In this document: positions 12,476-26,560 of the stretch, piece by piece
How positions within the stretch are numbered: position 1 is the stretch's first letter
How the letters are laid out: each line of letters starts with the position of its first letter
Origin: Isoetes taiwanensis
Lineage: Eukaryota > Streptophyta > Lycopodiopsida > Isoetales > Isoetaceae
Direction of reading: 5' to 3'
Length of the DNA stretch: 64,000 nt
Assembly: GCA_021234155.1 (NCBI GenBank)
Contig: JAJEKV010000025.1
Coordinates: 7,206,531-7,270,530 of the forward strand
The notes under the pieces: model-generated
What the model saw: only the letters and a program-made list of their open reading frames with translations
Told to the model about the DNA's origin: nothing
Databases searched by the model: none
Translations under genes and position numbers: made by a program

Positions 12476-15400
12476 TACTGCAAGTCAAAAGTAGCCTGTC
12501 TCGCATCCCCCAAGATTTCCATGAGGAAGATAAAGTGCCGCCGGCAAGCGATTTGAGACTATCTCATTCACCATAGGAAGCCCGACAATTCAAGAGACCA
12601 TGCATAGGCAATCTATTTTGATATTAGAAGATGCGATGCGAGTTCGATTAGTAGCGGCTGGCCAAGGCGGGGTAGAGGTGGAAGCAGCATGCGATGGCGG
12701 CTGACATGTAGAGACAGCAGGCGGGGTGTTAATACTTGTAGGAGGTGAAGATTAGGGTATGGGTTAGATGAGTTGAAGCCACCGGCGGAGAATCTGAGGG
12801 TTAGCAAACTTGCATCAACATTTGGTGGCGAAAAGATTTGCATATTTACATTGGATTAATTAACTACGCAAATGCTCCCAACTTTACCCTAGCACCAGTG
12901 CATAGGTCTTCTTGTTGCTTGGCCAGTGGATCTCGATCAACATACAGCGTGGTCCCGCTTCGGCACTTTGCCTTGACACGAAGGTGGCTGCATCTGCTTT
13001 CGTTCATTGTGAGATTCGCGGTTATCACATGGGTTGTAAGCGTCGCGTTGGGTTAATTAGCGATATAGCGCCTTGGTAGTTACCCGCGATGAATATGCAG
13101 GCTGGCCCGTGTAAATTTTGATGAGCGTCGCGAGGACGCGTCATGGCCAATGTTGGCCTCTTCTTTCTAAAGCAAGGAGCTTAGCTCCCCACCGGAATTC
13201 TTGTTGCCTTGCTACTTCATGCATGCACCGCTACTTGAGTTGCTCATGAGCCTCTGCGTGGATCTCCTGCCTTGTTGAGCAACAGATCCTGACTCTGCAC
13301 CTCCCTAATCACAAAGTAGCGAAGCTATGCTCATTAAGCTACTTCGAGGGATTTCTGCAAGTAGGCTGTCAGTAGCGAGGGTTCTTTCGATGAGGCACTT
13401 CTTGTGTCTTGACCCTACTACGAGGGCTCGGTTGTATTTGGCTCCTCGAAGTTAAGCTTGGATGCTTTGCATGGGAGGCCCGACCCCTCGTCGGCTCTGA
13501 TCGAATCGCGGGGAGATGGTTGCTAGCATCTTTCTAAAACATACCCCGTATCATGTGTATGGCATATAGATGGTGGGCAAGAGGAGTCCACCACGAGCCC
13601 ACAAAGTCCAGCGATATTTCTGCTTGTCCGGATTGAGCGGGAGGTTAGGAAGCGAGGAGTAGAGTGCTTTCACGATAGATTTCGACTCCTTAGAGCTAAA
13701 AATGTGGTTTGTTTACTTTTTGATAACGCTTGAAATGATTTGGTTCTATCCCATTCAAATTAGAGATATTAGCTTTGATGTTGCGATAACGCCAATTTGG
13801 CAACGGTTTTAAGTTCTGAGCAAAAGACTTGTTGATTTAGCTGAGGGATTTCAAATCCCTAGGCAAAAGAACTTGTTGAAAAGTTGTATAACATTTTGAA
13901 CTATCAGTATGTTATCTCTAAACAAGTCTACATTTGGTATTATAGCTACTTCTTATGAGAGATTTATAAGTGCAGCAATTGGTGGTAATTTCTTGCTATT
14001 ATTTTGTTGTTGCACATTTGGCACTACTATGGAATGTAGGCTTCAGATTACTACTTGTCATATTAATGCAATGTACATGTGAGTTAGTGGACAAGAAGTA
14101 CAATTTTTACTTTCTTGCTTTGATCATATTTGGAATAATATTGGTAAAATTTTTATAACTTGTAATTGACTTAGAGATATCTTGACTTTATGGCTATAGT
14201 TGCATAATCATAGTATGACATAGAAAATGGGGTTGGACCACATCATCTTTTTCATTGGATGGTTCTCGATTTTTTGAGAGGGAATATTACGGCAAATTCC
14301 CTTGACACGGGCCTGCATTAAGGCGTTATCTCTAATATATAATTGTAATCTGAGGATAAGGGGAGCTTTAGTGTAGTTTATAGTAAGTTTATTTTTTCTT
14401 AGTTAGGTTTGAGCACTTGCTCAAAGGTAGTGCATGCCTTGGATAAGCCATCTTTCCAAGATGATTGGCATTATGCTAGTCGAACTTTCCAATTGAAAAC
14501 TTCGAACTTCTATTTATATGTCGTCATTAGTGCAGGTGTCACCACAATCCATGGCTATACATGTAGTTTGTGATAATGTACATGCATGTCAATGGCTCTC
14601 GACATTATAAATTTTGCGGATGTGTTCGGCATTGCCTTTTGATTTAGAGCGTGATTTAGAACATGGGTATGCCTTAAGAGGCATCCTTCACTTATAAGCC
14701 GTTAAATTCTTAGAAAGTATGGAACATCACTTTCTATTGAAGAAGGCAATAAATAGTAAACGAAGATGAGAATATGGGAACCCGATGTGCTTTGTTTTTG
14801 TTTTGGTGTGTGTATGGGAGATTTTAACGTTTTGGTTTAAAAAAATAAATAAAAATTAGGAAAACATGGGCAAGTTTCATGAATATGTAGCACAATAGCG
14901 AGGGTTCAGGGGATTTGATATGGATGCATAAGTCACTATCCTTGAGACCATACCATACCCTAAAACATTTGAATAGGTTATTATTTGAAAAAATAAAAGC
15001 ATGTTAGTTTTTCGGTAGCATTGGTTAAAGCGTTCTTATTAGTATATTGAATTATTGTGGTAGAGGCTTGAGTCTCCATATCTCAAAATATGAAACCTTA
15101 AGTGAACGCGCATAGAGAGGGAGTCCCAAGATTTTTATATTTCAAAACCTTAGGCAAACTCACGTATTCCATGTTTCAAAATCCATCATGCACCCTAGTC
15201 ATAAAGTGGTTGCCTATGATTTTCAAACGAGGAGACACCACAGGGCTCAACATACAACTGGACCATATGATGGACAGATGTCGGCCGACCGTAGTTAGGG
15301 GTGCATCGTTTAGAATATGTAGCATAATAACACATATAAAACATTAAATATAGCACAAACCCCATAATATACCAAAACAAAAAATTATTTTTTTTTTTTT

Positions 15401-16499
15401 TTTATTTTGATATAAAATCTGAGGGCAATAAACGACCACATAACATCATCTTCTAAAGTAAGGAATGAAAGAGGCCCAAAAAATAAATTGCCCAACCTAC
15501 CATTCTTAGTTTCAATATCTTCATAAAGCTTATTGCATTACAATGATCTTTCACATATAGTTTGCAATGCTATCTTTTTGGTCTTGGTTTATTTAGCCAT
15601 GGCTAAGTTAAGGGAAGCTAAACCCCTCTCACATTCATCTCTTCTTTCATGTTATTTGCTGAATCAAAAAGCAACTCTAAATTACGCCATACGGATAAAA
15701 TCAATTTATGGCAAATTCAACACAATCTTCGGTGAACCACGCCGGAGGGTTTGGCTATGGCGGCTCCTGCGGAGGTTTAGTCCGAAAAAACATGTTTCGA
15801 TTTTGCATTGTATTGCAATATGGGCTGAATGGGGCTCATACGAGTTGGCGTTTCCACGGCTAAATCTTTTTCAATTTGGGTATTCGCTCTTCCATTTAGT
15901 AGCGGGTTAGCATTGAATCAGTTCTTCTTCTTCTATTATGTGCCGGTATTTCTGTTTTCTTTTACCCGATTATCTGTTGTCATTTTTATACTTCTTCATC
16001 GAGACTGGGCGGAGCATGGATGTCCGAGAGCTCAACCGATTCTGGTCCCGTGATAAAAAACCCAAATGTATGACTTGATCGTTCTTAGAATTTTTGGATC
16101 CGTCGCATGGCGGTCCAGGACATTCAACTAATTTTATATATCTTCGGCATTAATTCTTAGATTTGGCGTCATGCAATAGATACTATTGAGGAATGTATCA
16201 TTTTAGCCAATGGATACTATCCGAATGTTTCCTTTAAACTCTGCTTGATCATCCTCAAAAATGCATCAAAATGCTAAAGTATTTCGTTGTTGTAAAATGC
16301 GGCACCAACAACTTGAAGGTGTTTTTTTATATATGTATGGCATTTAATGGTTATTTTTTGGCATTTGATTACTTATTTTGCATAGTGATGATCAAATATT
16401 TCTCCATGATAAAAACAAAAATTTGAATGTAAGCATTGCAAAATGACAATCTTGGATCGATGGAAGCCCCATTTTAAAATCAAAGACCCCTAAAGTCTT
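12476..16499. other. No gene recognised; includes poly-T tract
   Basis: No gene or intact element. A homopolymeric T run lies at about 15388-15404. The frames at 15533-16053 have no recognisable domain. Confidence 0.5.
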
Positions 16500-17111
16500 C
16501 AGGTGTTTTTTCTATCACTTATTGTTTGTCCGGACGTTCAGCCATGTGCGGTGCGCTTCATCAGGTAACTATCGCCAGGGCGAGCTAAGAAATTCGTGGG
16601 AGTACTTTGAAACGGTTCTAATGGATCGAAATTGGGCTGAAAGGTTGGAACTAGGCTAGAGAAGTTTGTGGCAAGAGATGGAATCGTGTGAAGAGCCGGA
16701 ATTGAGGTCGCTTTGGATCAGCGTAAGGCTAAAATGGCTTAACATGCCCGACAAATGTAAAATGCATATGGAAGTTATTGCAGCAGTTGACTTTCTCACT
16801 TTCTTCAAATATGCTTGGCTCGATTCTTGATGGATCATCGAAAAGTTCTTGTATAGTTCACGTTCTTAGATTACGCTCCCAATAAGCGGGACGGTTTCAA
16901 GCAAAAGAGAGTATTTGAGAGAAAAGAAGAGGTCCGAAAGTTCAAGTTTTTTGTCATAATAGCAAATGGCTTAACCCGGCTGCAGCCGTGATGCACAATA
17001 TCAAGTCCACCAAGACAATTCGGCCCATCCGTCAAGAAAAACTTCGGCCCGCATCGACAAAATACAAAATTTTGTTGGCAATCAAACACAAAATTGGTGC
17101 GCAATCAACAT
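16500..17111. repeat. Backbone segment, partial copy 1
   Basis: From GTGTTTTTTCTATCACTTATTGTTTGTC onwards this matches 17510-18130 and 41225-41880, including the shared words CGAGCTAAGAAATTCGTG, GATCAGCGTAAGGCTAAAATGG and TATGCTTGGCTCGATTCTTGATGG. It directly precedes copy 2 in the same orientation, so it is a partial tandem copy of the backbone. No protein domain is recognised in any of the three. Confidence 0.85.
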
Positions 17112-19715
17112 GGTAGGAGATAATCTAACTTCTAACTCGTGTAATTCTTATTGGCAAGATGCCATGTCAATATAGATTCACTTATAAGATTCAGATATTC
17201 TCCGCATGGTTACATGGAATAAAAAGCAAAAAAAAACAAGAATAAAATAGATCACGGCGACAAAGCGATTTGCGAAGATTTTTGGGGCATAGGCTCTATC
17301 ATCGGTGGCGGGGGGCTTAATCATTACATTTGCCATGTTTCTTGCGATGAATCAGATCAAATTCACGTTTTGGATAGTTTTTTCTTTTCAGCCCCTCGAA
17401 GGCTTTTCGGCGAGTTTTCATGTTTTGAACACTTTAGATGCTTTTTTATTTTTTTTTCTTTTTTCTTCATCGCAATTTTGATTGTGGTGTTTTCGGTTTG
17501 TCGAAAGTCTTCCGTGTTTTTTCATCACTTATTGTTTGTCGGACGTTCCGGCCATATGCAGTGCCTTCTTTGTGCACCATCGCTCGAAGGCGAGCTAAGA
17601 AATTCGTGAGGAGTACTTTGAAATGGTTCCTAATCGGGGATCGAAATTAGGGTTGGAAGGATTGGAACTAGGCTAAAGCTTTGTGGCAAGAGATGGAGCG
17701 ATGGAAGAAGAGTGAATTGGTCGCTTTGGATCAGCGTAAGGCTAAAATGGCTTGAACATGCCAAGCAAATGCAAATGCATATGGAAGTTTTTGCAGCAAT
17801 GACTTTCTCACTTTCTTCAAATATGCTTGGCTCGATTCTTGATGGATCATCAAAAGTTCTTGTATAGTGTTACGTTCTTAGTTCCGCTCCCAATAAGGGG
17901 GCGGTTTCAAGCAAAAAGAGAGAGTCGAGAGGAAGCGAGAAAAGAGAGGTTTAAAAGTTCAATTTTTTTTTGTCATAATAGCAAATGGCTTAACTCAAGG
18001 TTTGTTGCACCTGAGATCGCAATATCAAGTCCACCAAGACAATTCGGCCCATCCGTCAAGAAAAACTCGGTCCCGCGATCCAAAATACAAAAATTTGTTG
18101 GCAATCAAACACAAAAAATTGGTCTAATCAATCGCAATTCGCACCATCACGAGTAGAAGCGGATGAGGAAGTGAACCATCATGTCCGAATGTCAAAAGAG
18201 AGTTTATATCATCACTAATGGTTTTTTCCTATAACGAAGTGTTTTAAGCGGTAGAAGCTGTGGGAGAACGATAAATTTATCCGTCAAATATCTGAACTTT
18301 AATATTCTTGCTTGCTTGACCAATTGTTTCCTTTCCCTTCCCCGTCCCTTCAATTTTTCCCCACAGCTCTACCTAAGCCTTTCCCAAAGATGTCTTACCA
18401 TTAGTTTTCTTCCCCCCTCCCTCCGCACTTTGTGAACCTCCTCATTAGAGAATCGATTTTGCCATTCAATCTCATATTCTTGACCTTCCTCTTGACTTTG
18501 CACTCCCATGCCCTCCCCTTATGCCCTCGGTTCAAGGCAATATCTACACTATAATAAAGCCTTACTTTTACATTTTTCTACATGTTCCCTAGAAGCATAA
18601 AATAAAAAAGCTACATGAGACACTAATATCGTGGGTAATTTGAATCTGGATTTGCCTCAATCTCATATTCTTGACCTTCCCTCTTGACTTTGCACTCTCA
18701 TGCCCCATGCCCTCGGTCCAAGGCAATATCTACACTATAGTAAGCCTTACTTTTTCTTTTCTACATGTTCCCTAGAAGCATAAAATGAAAAGCTACATGA
18801 GATACTAATATCGTGGGTAATTAACTATTATGAAAAAACCTTTCAACTACACTTTTTGTTTTCTATATGATGACCATAAACATAAAATAGAATGCGTGCA
18901 AAGCTACATCTAGACACTAAAATTATCATTGAGACTCTTGATTATTGTCTCTTCGCATATACAAAGACCAACCAAGATGGACTTGACTACATGATTGCAA
19001 CAGTGTATTGAATAGTCAATGCGTCCTTTCGGCATTGTACCCAGATTATAGGCCCTAGCTAAGCAAATGGCATTCCATTTTCGCTCTGGTTGGCTCTTGT
19101 GGTGATTTTGAAATGTCACAAACTCCATATATTTCACGACAATCATTTGTCAGCTTGTGATTTATTTCTGATGCCCATACGAAGATGCTTATAAGTGCCA
19201 ATTTATGCCATTGGGTATCCAACTTTAAGAAAACAACTGCATCTCGCATTTCTAACTATAAGGGCAGATGTCTCTAAGAAACACTACGTGGAAATGATTG
19301 TGCAGATGTTGCTTGAGTTCTGCTGGCTTCGAGAGCACGCGGCCGTCTGTTAGAAGCAATGAAGACATGGCTGTTGTCATGCGACACCTCTTAATTGCAC
19401 AAAATGAGAAGCATGTACAACAGTCTCCATTGTGAAACCACTGTAGAATGTAATGTGGAAGACAGAGAGGTACGATCCAGCATCCCAAAATGCTGGCAGT
19501 AAAAATTCCTGAAAAGGAACGTGCCACTTGGCAGAGCATGATAGGTTGATCGGACTGAATTAATCCGATGGTAATAAAATAAATAGAGCAAATGAGGAAA
19601 CGAAAAAAAAAGGGAACACGTCAGATTGCCTGCTAACCTTCAGCAGTGGAGGAATGTACCACTGTGACGGTCATCTATGGCCTAACACAATGGTCATAAA
19701 AATAATAATAATGAT
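17112..19715. repeat. Backbone segment A, copy 2
   Basis: Collinear with 40842-43284 from the words TAACTCGTGTAATTCTTATT and GGCAAGATGCCATGTCAA up to GGTCATCTATGGCCTAACAC and AATGGTCA. A minus-strand frame of 78 codons (18910-19146) has a counterpart at 42466-42702, and 75 of the 78 residues agree. That agreement may simply reflect high DNA identity, because no family is recognised. Copy 2 has its own internal duplication at 18.5-18.8 kb and ends at an AAT-rich microsatellite where a LINE has inserted. Confidence 0.85.
18465..18830. repeat. Tandem duplication, ~191 bp x 2, private to copy 2
   Basis: CTCATATTCTTGACCTTCC starts at 18471 and again at 18662. Both units run through AAGGCAATATCTACACTAT to ACTAATATCGTGGGTAATT. 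Copy 3 has only one unit (about 42208-42380), so the duplication arose in copy 2 after the segments separated, or was lost from copy 3. Confidence 0.85.
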
Positions 19716-20363
19716 GGAAAAGATGTACACGTCAGCACTGTGCGCCATTTTTCTTGAATCCTTTGTCTTATTAGATTCAAACTAATTTCTTGATATGTTG
19801 TGCTAATGCGTCTCCTATCCTCAAGCAATTCATTGGATTAAGATTGCCAGCCTTGTAGGGGCTAGCCTTTCTCATGATTCCCCTTAATCTTCCCTACAGA
19901 TGGATACCAGAATTTTTGCAATTATCAAGCATAATGCAAGATTAACTTGTGGCTTTTTGAAAGGATCTCCAGTGGCTCTCTGGAATTCTTTGGTCTCGAA
20001 CGATTATTTTCCGTAAGATCTTTTCGTTGTGAATACTCGTTTGTGCCAAGCTCGATGGAATTTGAGGTAGAAATTGTGGACTCTTGGCCCCGAGAATTGT
20101 GGGGAAAAAAAGAAATCTACGCTCTTTTCGAATCTTTCATGTGCATTGTGGGTGGAGTGATTCGAAAATTGTGGTTAAGGTGTATTCGAGCAATGATTCA
20201 TCCTTTAGTGTAGTTCCCCTTAGTTTTTGGCTTTGAGGGTGGCTTTCCACCTTTGAAATTTTAATTCTTTCGTCTCCTCGTTCTCTTTTTGCCCCTTGTT
20301 GTTCCCTCCCGCTATTTCGCACATGTTCAATCCGCTTTTTGTAGTTTCCACTGGTTCTTTCTA

Positions 20364-21855
20364 GATGGCTCTTAAAAACAAAAATTACCCTAAATTTCTT
20401 TTCTATCCTTCACGCATTTGCCGATCTTGAGCCCTCAGGCCATTCCGATCTCCTCAAGCAACTAAGGTCCTTTCAAGAAAACCCAAAAATGTCATTTTCT
20501 TTGGTGATTTTGCTAACTCCTTAATTGAACAGTCTTCTATGGATCCTTTGTCTTCCAAAGTGCCATCTTTGGGATAATTTATCCAAGGACCCCGACATAG
20601 AGGCCAATTACCATGCATGGATCCGCCCGACAAGTTCCTCTTCCCTATGGTGATAAACGGTAGGAATAAAGCAAAATTCCCAGACAAATTCTTCACAAAT
20701 GCTCTCGGAACAATTCGATCCTTCAATCCTGCTTTCAAAGCCATGAAAACAGTTACTTTTAAAGGTATTTCTTTGGACCTTCCTTCTGTTCATGCAAAGT
20801 TGATTTTTTCATGAATCGGCTGTTATTGTCAAAATCAATAAGCATGGTATTAAACTTGATAAACTCTAGGCCTTTTGCTTGAACCTTCACAAAGAAATTC
20901 TTATCAATGATGTTTATTGGTTACAATCTCCATATGTTATGATTGAATGTGGTAACAAAAGATCTGCCAACCTTTTACTAAATCGAGGTCCTTTGACTCT
21001 GGAGTCCTTTCAACTCACCTTTCTAAAGTGGGATCCCAAATTTGAAGTTGCTAATTTGGATAATCTTTGTGTAGCCTCTACCACGCTTCATGGTTTGAAT
21101 CCTATCTACTGGAATGAGGACTGCCTCAAACTGCTTTTCGGTTCCATTGGATCTTATATATGCACTGAATTTTCGCCATATAGACCTCCCAAATCTTTTG
21201 TCCAAATTGATATATCCAAAGATGTCCCCCTCCAAATTCCTTTCCTTGATGTTTTTGGTCAAAAAGCCTCCCTCTCTCTTAGATGGTAATGGGCCTCCTC
21301 ATTGTCAAAACTGTAGGGGCGGGCATACGGTATGATCCTTGCAAGGATAATTCACCTTCCACGTAAATGAATATGAATTGTGACATCAATCGCATCGAGG
21401 ATATGGAAGTCAATCAAGCCAAGTCAAACAAGTCGATGACAGAAGTCAATCCCAAGGAAAACAAAGAACAGGCAGTCAAGGGACGCCTGACGAATGCAAT
21501 TACCTTGTGCACAGTTTCAAATTTTGACTCTACGAATAGGAATAGGGACATTGGCCCTTCAAGCATCTTATCCAAAAGACAAAGACTTTTCGGTGGACCA
21601 AAGTCAATGGTAGTTATAAAAGGATCCGAGGAGAAAAGAAAAATCAAAGACTCCCGACCTCAAAATGATATGACTAGGGATGCACCTCATTTAGAAATCA
21701 AGCTCAAGATGGAACTTCGAAAGGGGTTCCGTTTAAGTAAAAGGTGCTCTACAATCTTTGGGCCATCCGCTAATGGCATCAACAAGGTCAACAGTCTACA
21801 TGATACTTTGAACAAAAATCATTTTAGGATGCCAAAACCTAAACACCAACAATAA
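20364..21855 (+). pseudogene. LINE ORF1 (DUF4283-like gag)
   Basis: Starts at ATG 20364 (MALKNKNYP) and passes through several frames. The segment 20879-21289 holds the most recognisable part, with residues of the kind LNPIYWNEDCLKLLFGSIGS followed by PKSFVQIDI. That resembles the W-x-E-x-x-L-x-x-x-x-S-x-x-G-x pattern of DUF4283 proteins from plant LINEs. At 21297-21330 PPHCQNCRGGH is a degraded CCHC-type knuckle, lacking the last Cys. The rest of the frame (21367-21855) is Lys-rich with no identifiable domain. In plant LINEs this protein packages element RNA. Stops and frame changes mean this copy is not functional. Confidence 0.7.
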
Positions 21856-23108
21856 GAGTTCAAAATTTTGAACTCTAACAGAGGTAAGAGTAGTTCATTA
21901 ATCAAGAAAGACAGGCCATGGAAAGGTCTTAGAAAAAGGTCTCTCGACCAATGATCAGCTCCTTTGTGAGGTAATTGACCCTAAGGATACTTTGGTTGAA
22001 ATGGTGCCCGCCCAATTCGCATGCTCCAAGTGATAAAAGGGCAAAAGTATGCTAGTGGGTATCAAAAAACGCTGCCCCATCACTTAGATCGGCCTGGATG
22101 TACTATTCTATCATAGTATTCCACTTGTTATTAATTGAGTTGTTACATATTTCTATTGATTACCTAATTTACCGCGGTGCTAGTACCGCGTAACACCTTA
22201 AACAAGCCGCCATATGGGGTGCTATATGAGTGTCACGTGATGTGTCCCCTTTGCTTTTGCACCCCTAGCATACTTTTGCCCAAAAATCATTCTAAATCAA
22301 AGGAGAGGACCATGGTCTTATGCAATACTAAAGACTCAAGGGACAAAGATCAAAAATCTAAATGGTAACACCAATCATTTTCAGGTATTGGCTAACCTTA
22401 ATTCGAGGTGGATTTGGATGTACTATTGGGCAATTCTTACAATGATCCAAACCATTCCCAATCTCCCTTTATTGATCTCTCACCAAACCCCGATCCCTTT
22501 CTCCCTCCACCATCCCTCATAGATGAATATTGCCGAGCAATTAGCTTCCTTGCAAGAGGGTCTTTGCTCTCAATCACAGCAAGTATGCCATATTTTGGAG
22601 GAAGAGATTGTGCAAGATACTCCGTAAAGGGGTGGTGAATTATGAACATGATCGCTAATTATGGAGAAATTCACAAGAAAGAGGACTTCTCTGCAAAATG
22701 GTTACTCATGAGGTGGTCTGGCGAACTACTGTGGCGGTTCTCTCTCCTCCTTCTCATAATCATTTGGAGACTTCTAATATTAATTGTGATCTTCCGCTAG
22801 CATAAATGAAATGTTTGAATTCATTCGGGTGGGGCATGTAAGTGATTTGGAAATTGATAAGGAAAAATTGGGAGGGAGATAAATACCTAAATGAAAGTGT
22901 TCTCATAAGGATGATATTTCCGGACATACCTGCTCGAGAGGAAAAATTGGCTAAAGCCAAAAGTATGATACTCCCCCGCTGCGAACTCATAAATTTGCAT
23001 AATACCCCTGCCGCCAACACTAGAAGTAAAAGTTAGAAAAGGAAAGGGAAAAAGAAAAGATATTAATCTTTATCCTTCCTTCTTTTCTTCATTTCTTTTA
23101 AGCCGACC

Positions 23109-26100
23109 ATGAAGATCATCTCCGGAATGTTAGGGGTATTAAAGGCCCAATCAAAGGAGACGTGCCATCTCCCAACTTAGGAATTATAACTCGATATAGT
23201 CACTGCAAGCAGAAGTTAAGCTTCCCAAATTTGAAATCTCCAATCTTGGAGATTGATTTACCCCGGAGCCTCTTCTTCCACCGGATTGAGGCCTCCGGTA
23301 GAAGTGGTGGTATTATCATGATATGGAAAAATCTGAAACATCTCTCTTTCCATAACTCCCTAAGATGTGGCAAGCTGTCATATTTCAGTTACAAGATTCC
23401 ACATTTGAGTTATAAATGTTTTATGCCTCCACCAACCCAAAAGAAAGAGAAGTTCTTTGGTGCGAAATCAAAACTTGATGCATGCTAATCCAATCTTAAT
23501 TTGGATTATAGGGGATTTTAATAACACTCCCTCCCGGAATATGAAACTAGGCAACCATCTCAATATGTCTACTTTAGAGAGATCTAATTGGGACTCTTTT
23601 ATCTCCTCGACACTTCATTGGTTTATGTGCCTTCCTCTCGCTTCTTTTACTTGGTCTAATAAGCAAAAGGTGACAAAAGAGTCTATTGTACCCTGGACAG
23701 ATTTTATGTGTGTAGTCCAACCTCATCCCTTTGGGATAATTGCTATGTCACTAGTGATGAAGGCAATATAATATCAGACCATCAGCCTCAATTTTTATGT
23801 ACTAAGCAATTGACTCAAACACCTAGGGATGGCAATGTATCTTACAAATTTAACTGTGCTCTTCTAGAGAATGACTCCTTTGTTAGAGACTTCAAAGATT
23901 TCTATCTCAATATTCCTGATGAAGGTAATCAGCAGTCAATGAAAAGATTCTATGGCAAAATCAAGAAGATCAAGAGTTGGATTAAAGGTTGGTCTAAAAG
24001 CAAACATTTGGCCAAAATCAATGAATTGCTTGCCAAGATGAGGGATATTAGATCTCTCCTTCAAGAAGATCCTCACAATCTTAACCTTCATATTGGTGAG
24101 GAACTTCTAGAAAATTACCTAAAAAGTGTTGAGGAAATTGAGGCCAAAAGCTCTTCCATCAAATGTAAGATTAAATTTAATAAGGACATGGACTATGGCA
24201 GCTCCAGTTTTTTCTTTAAAATGGCTAAAAGTCGATCGCTTAGAAATGCTATCACTCAAGTTCGGGACCGACATTTGGAATTTCCCTAAATGACTCCAAG
24301 CTTATTAAGTCTTTCTTCCAAGAGAACTATGCCACTCTTTTTCCAAAACTCCATTTCAAACAAATTGACCTTGTCAAGGAAAGAAAATTTCTTGATTTCT
24401 TTGGATGTGATCATTCCATCTTCTATGGATAATATGGATGATTCTATTGTGACCCCCGAGAAGATGAGATTTTCAAGATTCTCGAGGATCCTTTTGGCGA
24501 GAGGCAAATCCCTCGGTCCCGATGGTCTTCCTAGTGAATTCTATGTTCACTACGGGATATTCTTAAACATGATATCATTTCCATGGTTTCAGGTTTTTGG
24601 GAGGCCAATTTCTTACATCCTTCAATCTCTCTTGGTTTTATTTCCTCATTCCTAAAAGTGGACAACCCATCTACTTTCTCGATTGGAGGCCGATCTCTTT
24701 AACCAATACCTCTTATAAGATCTCGTGCCAAGATAATTGCAAAATAGAATCAAAGTATTTCTCTAGAAGAACATATCTCTCTATCATCAACCTTTCTTCC
24801 TAATAGATTTATCTTGGACAATTATATCAATGCTATGGAAGGTCTTCATTGGAATAGCATCTCCAATCAAAATTGTGTGCTCCTTAAATTGGATTTTAAG
24901 AGAGCCTTTGATCTGATGAGATGGGATTTTTCTTGATCTTGCTCTCTCAAAATTTGGGTTTCATCCTAAATTAAGGCTGCTAATTCATGGTTTGAATACT
25001 TTCTCTCATTCTGGTTGTCATTATTAATGGCTCCCCTCCCAATTCTTTCCCTTATCTAGAGGAGTCGGACAAAGGTTGCCCCTAGCCCCTATTTATTCTT
25101 GATAGTAGTGAAATGCTTACAAAGTCGTTCTTCATTTCAAGGAGCTTGGGATGATTAAAGGTCTTAATCTGCCAAATAGTGATGAGTCCCTAACTCTCTC
25201 TCAATATGCTGATGATACTTTTGCCTTTTTAGATGCTGATATATCTAACATTGATTTCTTTCTCGACATTATCAATCAATTCTCTGCTGCTTCTGGGGTC
25301 CACCTGAACTTGGCTAAATGTGTGATTATTGGTGATAATATCCAGCCAAACTTTGCTAATCTCAAGGTTGTTAATACTCATCATGCCTCCACTCTATTAG
25401 GTATGCCTTTGTCTCTTAATCCTAATCTTAAAGGCCTATGGCAGCCTATAATAGACAGAATAAGGAAAAAGCTAAATAATTTCAGAGGTGGATTGTCCTT
25501 TGCTGGTAGATCTATTATTGCAAACCCTGTCCTGGCCAGCACTCACATCTATTTTTCCTCTGCTTTAGTGGCCCCTAAGTCAATCTATTCCGAGATTGAA
25601 AAGATTATCAGAAAGTTCATTTGGAAAGGCTCTCATCTTGTTGGATGGAATTATGTGTCCAGGCCTAAAAAATATGGTGGTCTTGGCTGCAAGGATCTTT
25701 ATCTACAAGCCCGTACTCTCTGGTGGCAAATACATATGGAAATCCTTCACGAATAATGCTGGTCCATCCTCTCATTTTATCGACATCTGGCTCTCTTGCT
25801 CTCACTTGGTTAGCCATCCTACAATTGAGCATATTTTACGATTCTGTTTTTAATGTTCTCCAGGCTGGTGCAAATACTTCCCCTCTTATGAGAAACTTCA
25901 TTATGGCTTGGAATAAAGTGCAATCTGCCTATGTTTATGATGATCCTCAAGATCTTAACTTGCAAATGACTATTTTTTGGAATCCAATTCTGAAGAATCA
26001 TCCTAGTAAGACTCTTGCCTTGAGACACCCAAGAATTTATAAGAAATGGTCTGATTATGGCCTCATTTTCCTAGGTGACCTATATTTGAATAATAAGCTC

Positions 26101-26560
26101 ATCTCTTGGACCAATCTGAAAAACTCAGTTCATGGCACTTCTAGTGACAAGAAGATCTATCTGCACATTAAGTCGATCCTTCCTCAGACTTGGTTAAATA
26201 ATATTGTCCCCAAGGCAACCAATTGGAGCATTGCAGGTAAGTGTTTATATAAGGTCAGTCAAATCTACTCTGCTATTAGCAATTCTGACAATCCTTCCAA
26301 AGCTGGTCTAAAATGGTCTATCACTATGGAGGAGGCCAAATCTCTATTTCATGATGTTTGGAACTCTTATTGCTTCCCCAAGGTCAACTTCTTTATTTGG
26401 TTGTTAGCTAATAAAAGCATTCCTAATTTACAACTTCTCTCCCTCGGGGAATGACAACATCTTCGCCTTGTGCGGCTTCATCAGAGTTGCGATGCGGAGG
26501 AAGATCTTGAACACATCTTTATCTGCCCTAAGCTTAATTTTTTTTTGGTCTTGGTTTGAT
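23109..26560 (+). pseudogene. LINE ORF2 (endonuclease-reverse transcriptase)
   Basis: The start at 23109 reads MKIIS and then should continue WNVRGIKGPIK, but one T is missing from the Trp codon at about 23124, so the frame shifts. Endonuclease landmarks are GDFN (about 23512), TWSNK (about 23650) and SDHQP (about 23776). RT landmarks are SLGPDGLPSEFY (about 24510), WRPISLTNTSYKI (about 24684), DFKRAFD (about 24891), a broken GCPLxP (about 25077), and the intact catalytic YADD at 25205-25216. After RT come GGLSFAGRS and the region KVNFFIWLLANKSIP (about 26380), then CDAEEDLEHIFICPK (about 26490-26535), which resemble the zf-RVT domain of plant L1-type elements. At least five frame changes occur across the ORF. 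Confidence 0.85.

Noticed and set aside
15533..16053. Plus-strand hydrophobic frames as a membrane protein
   Set aside because: Hydrophobicity follows from T-rich sequence; two overlapping frames are equally open and no family is recognised.
18910..19249. Minus-strand frames conserved between backbone copies 2 and 3 as a real gene
   Set aside because: The DNA is nearly identical throughout the duplication, so protein conservation carries no extra weight; overlapping frames are equally conserved.
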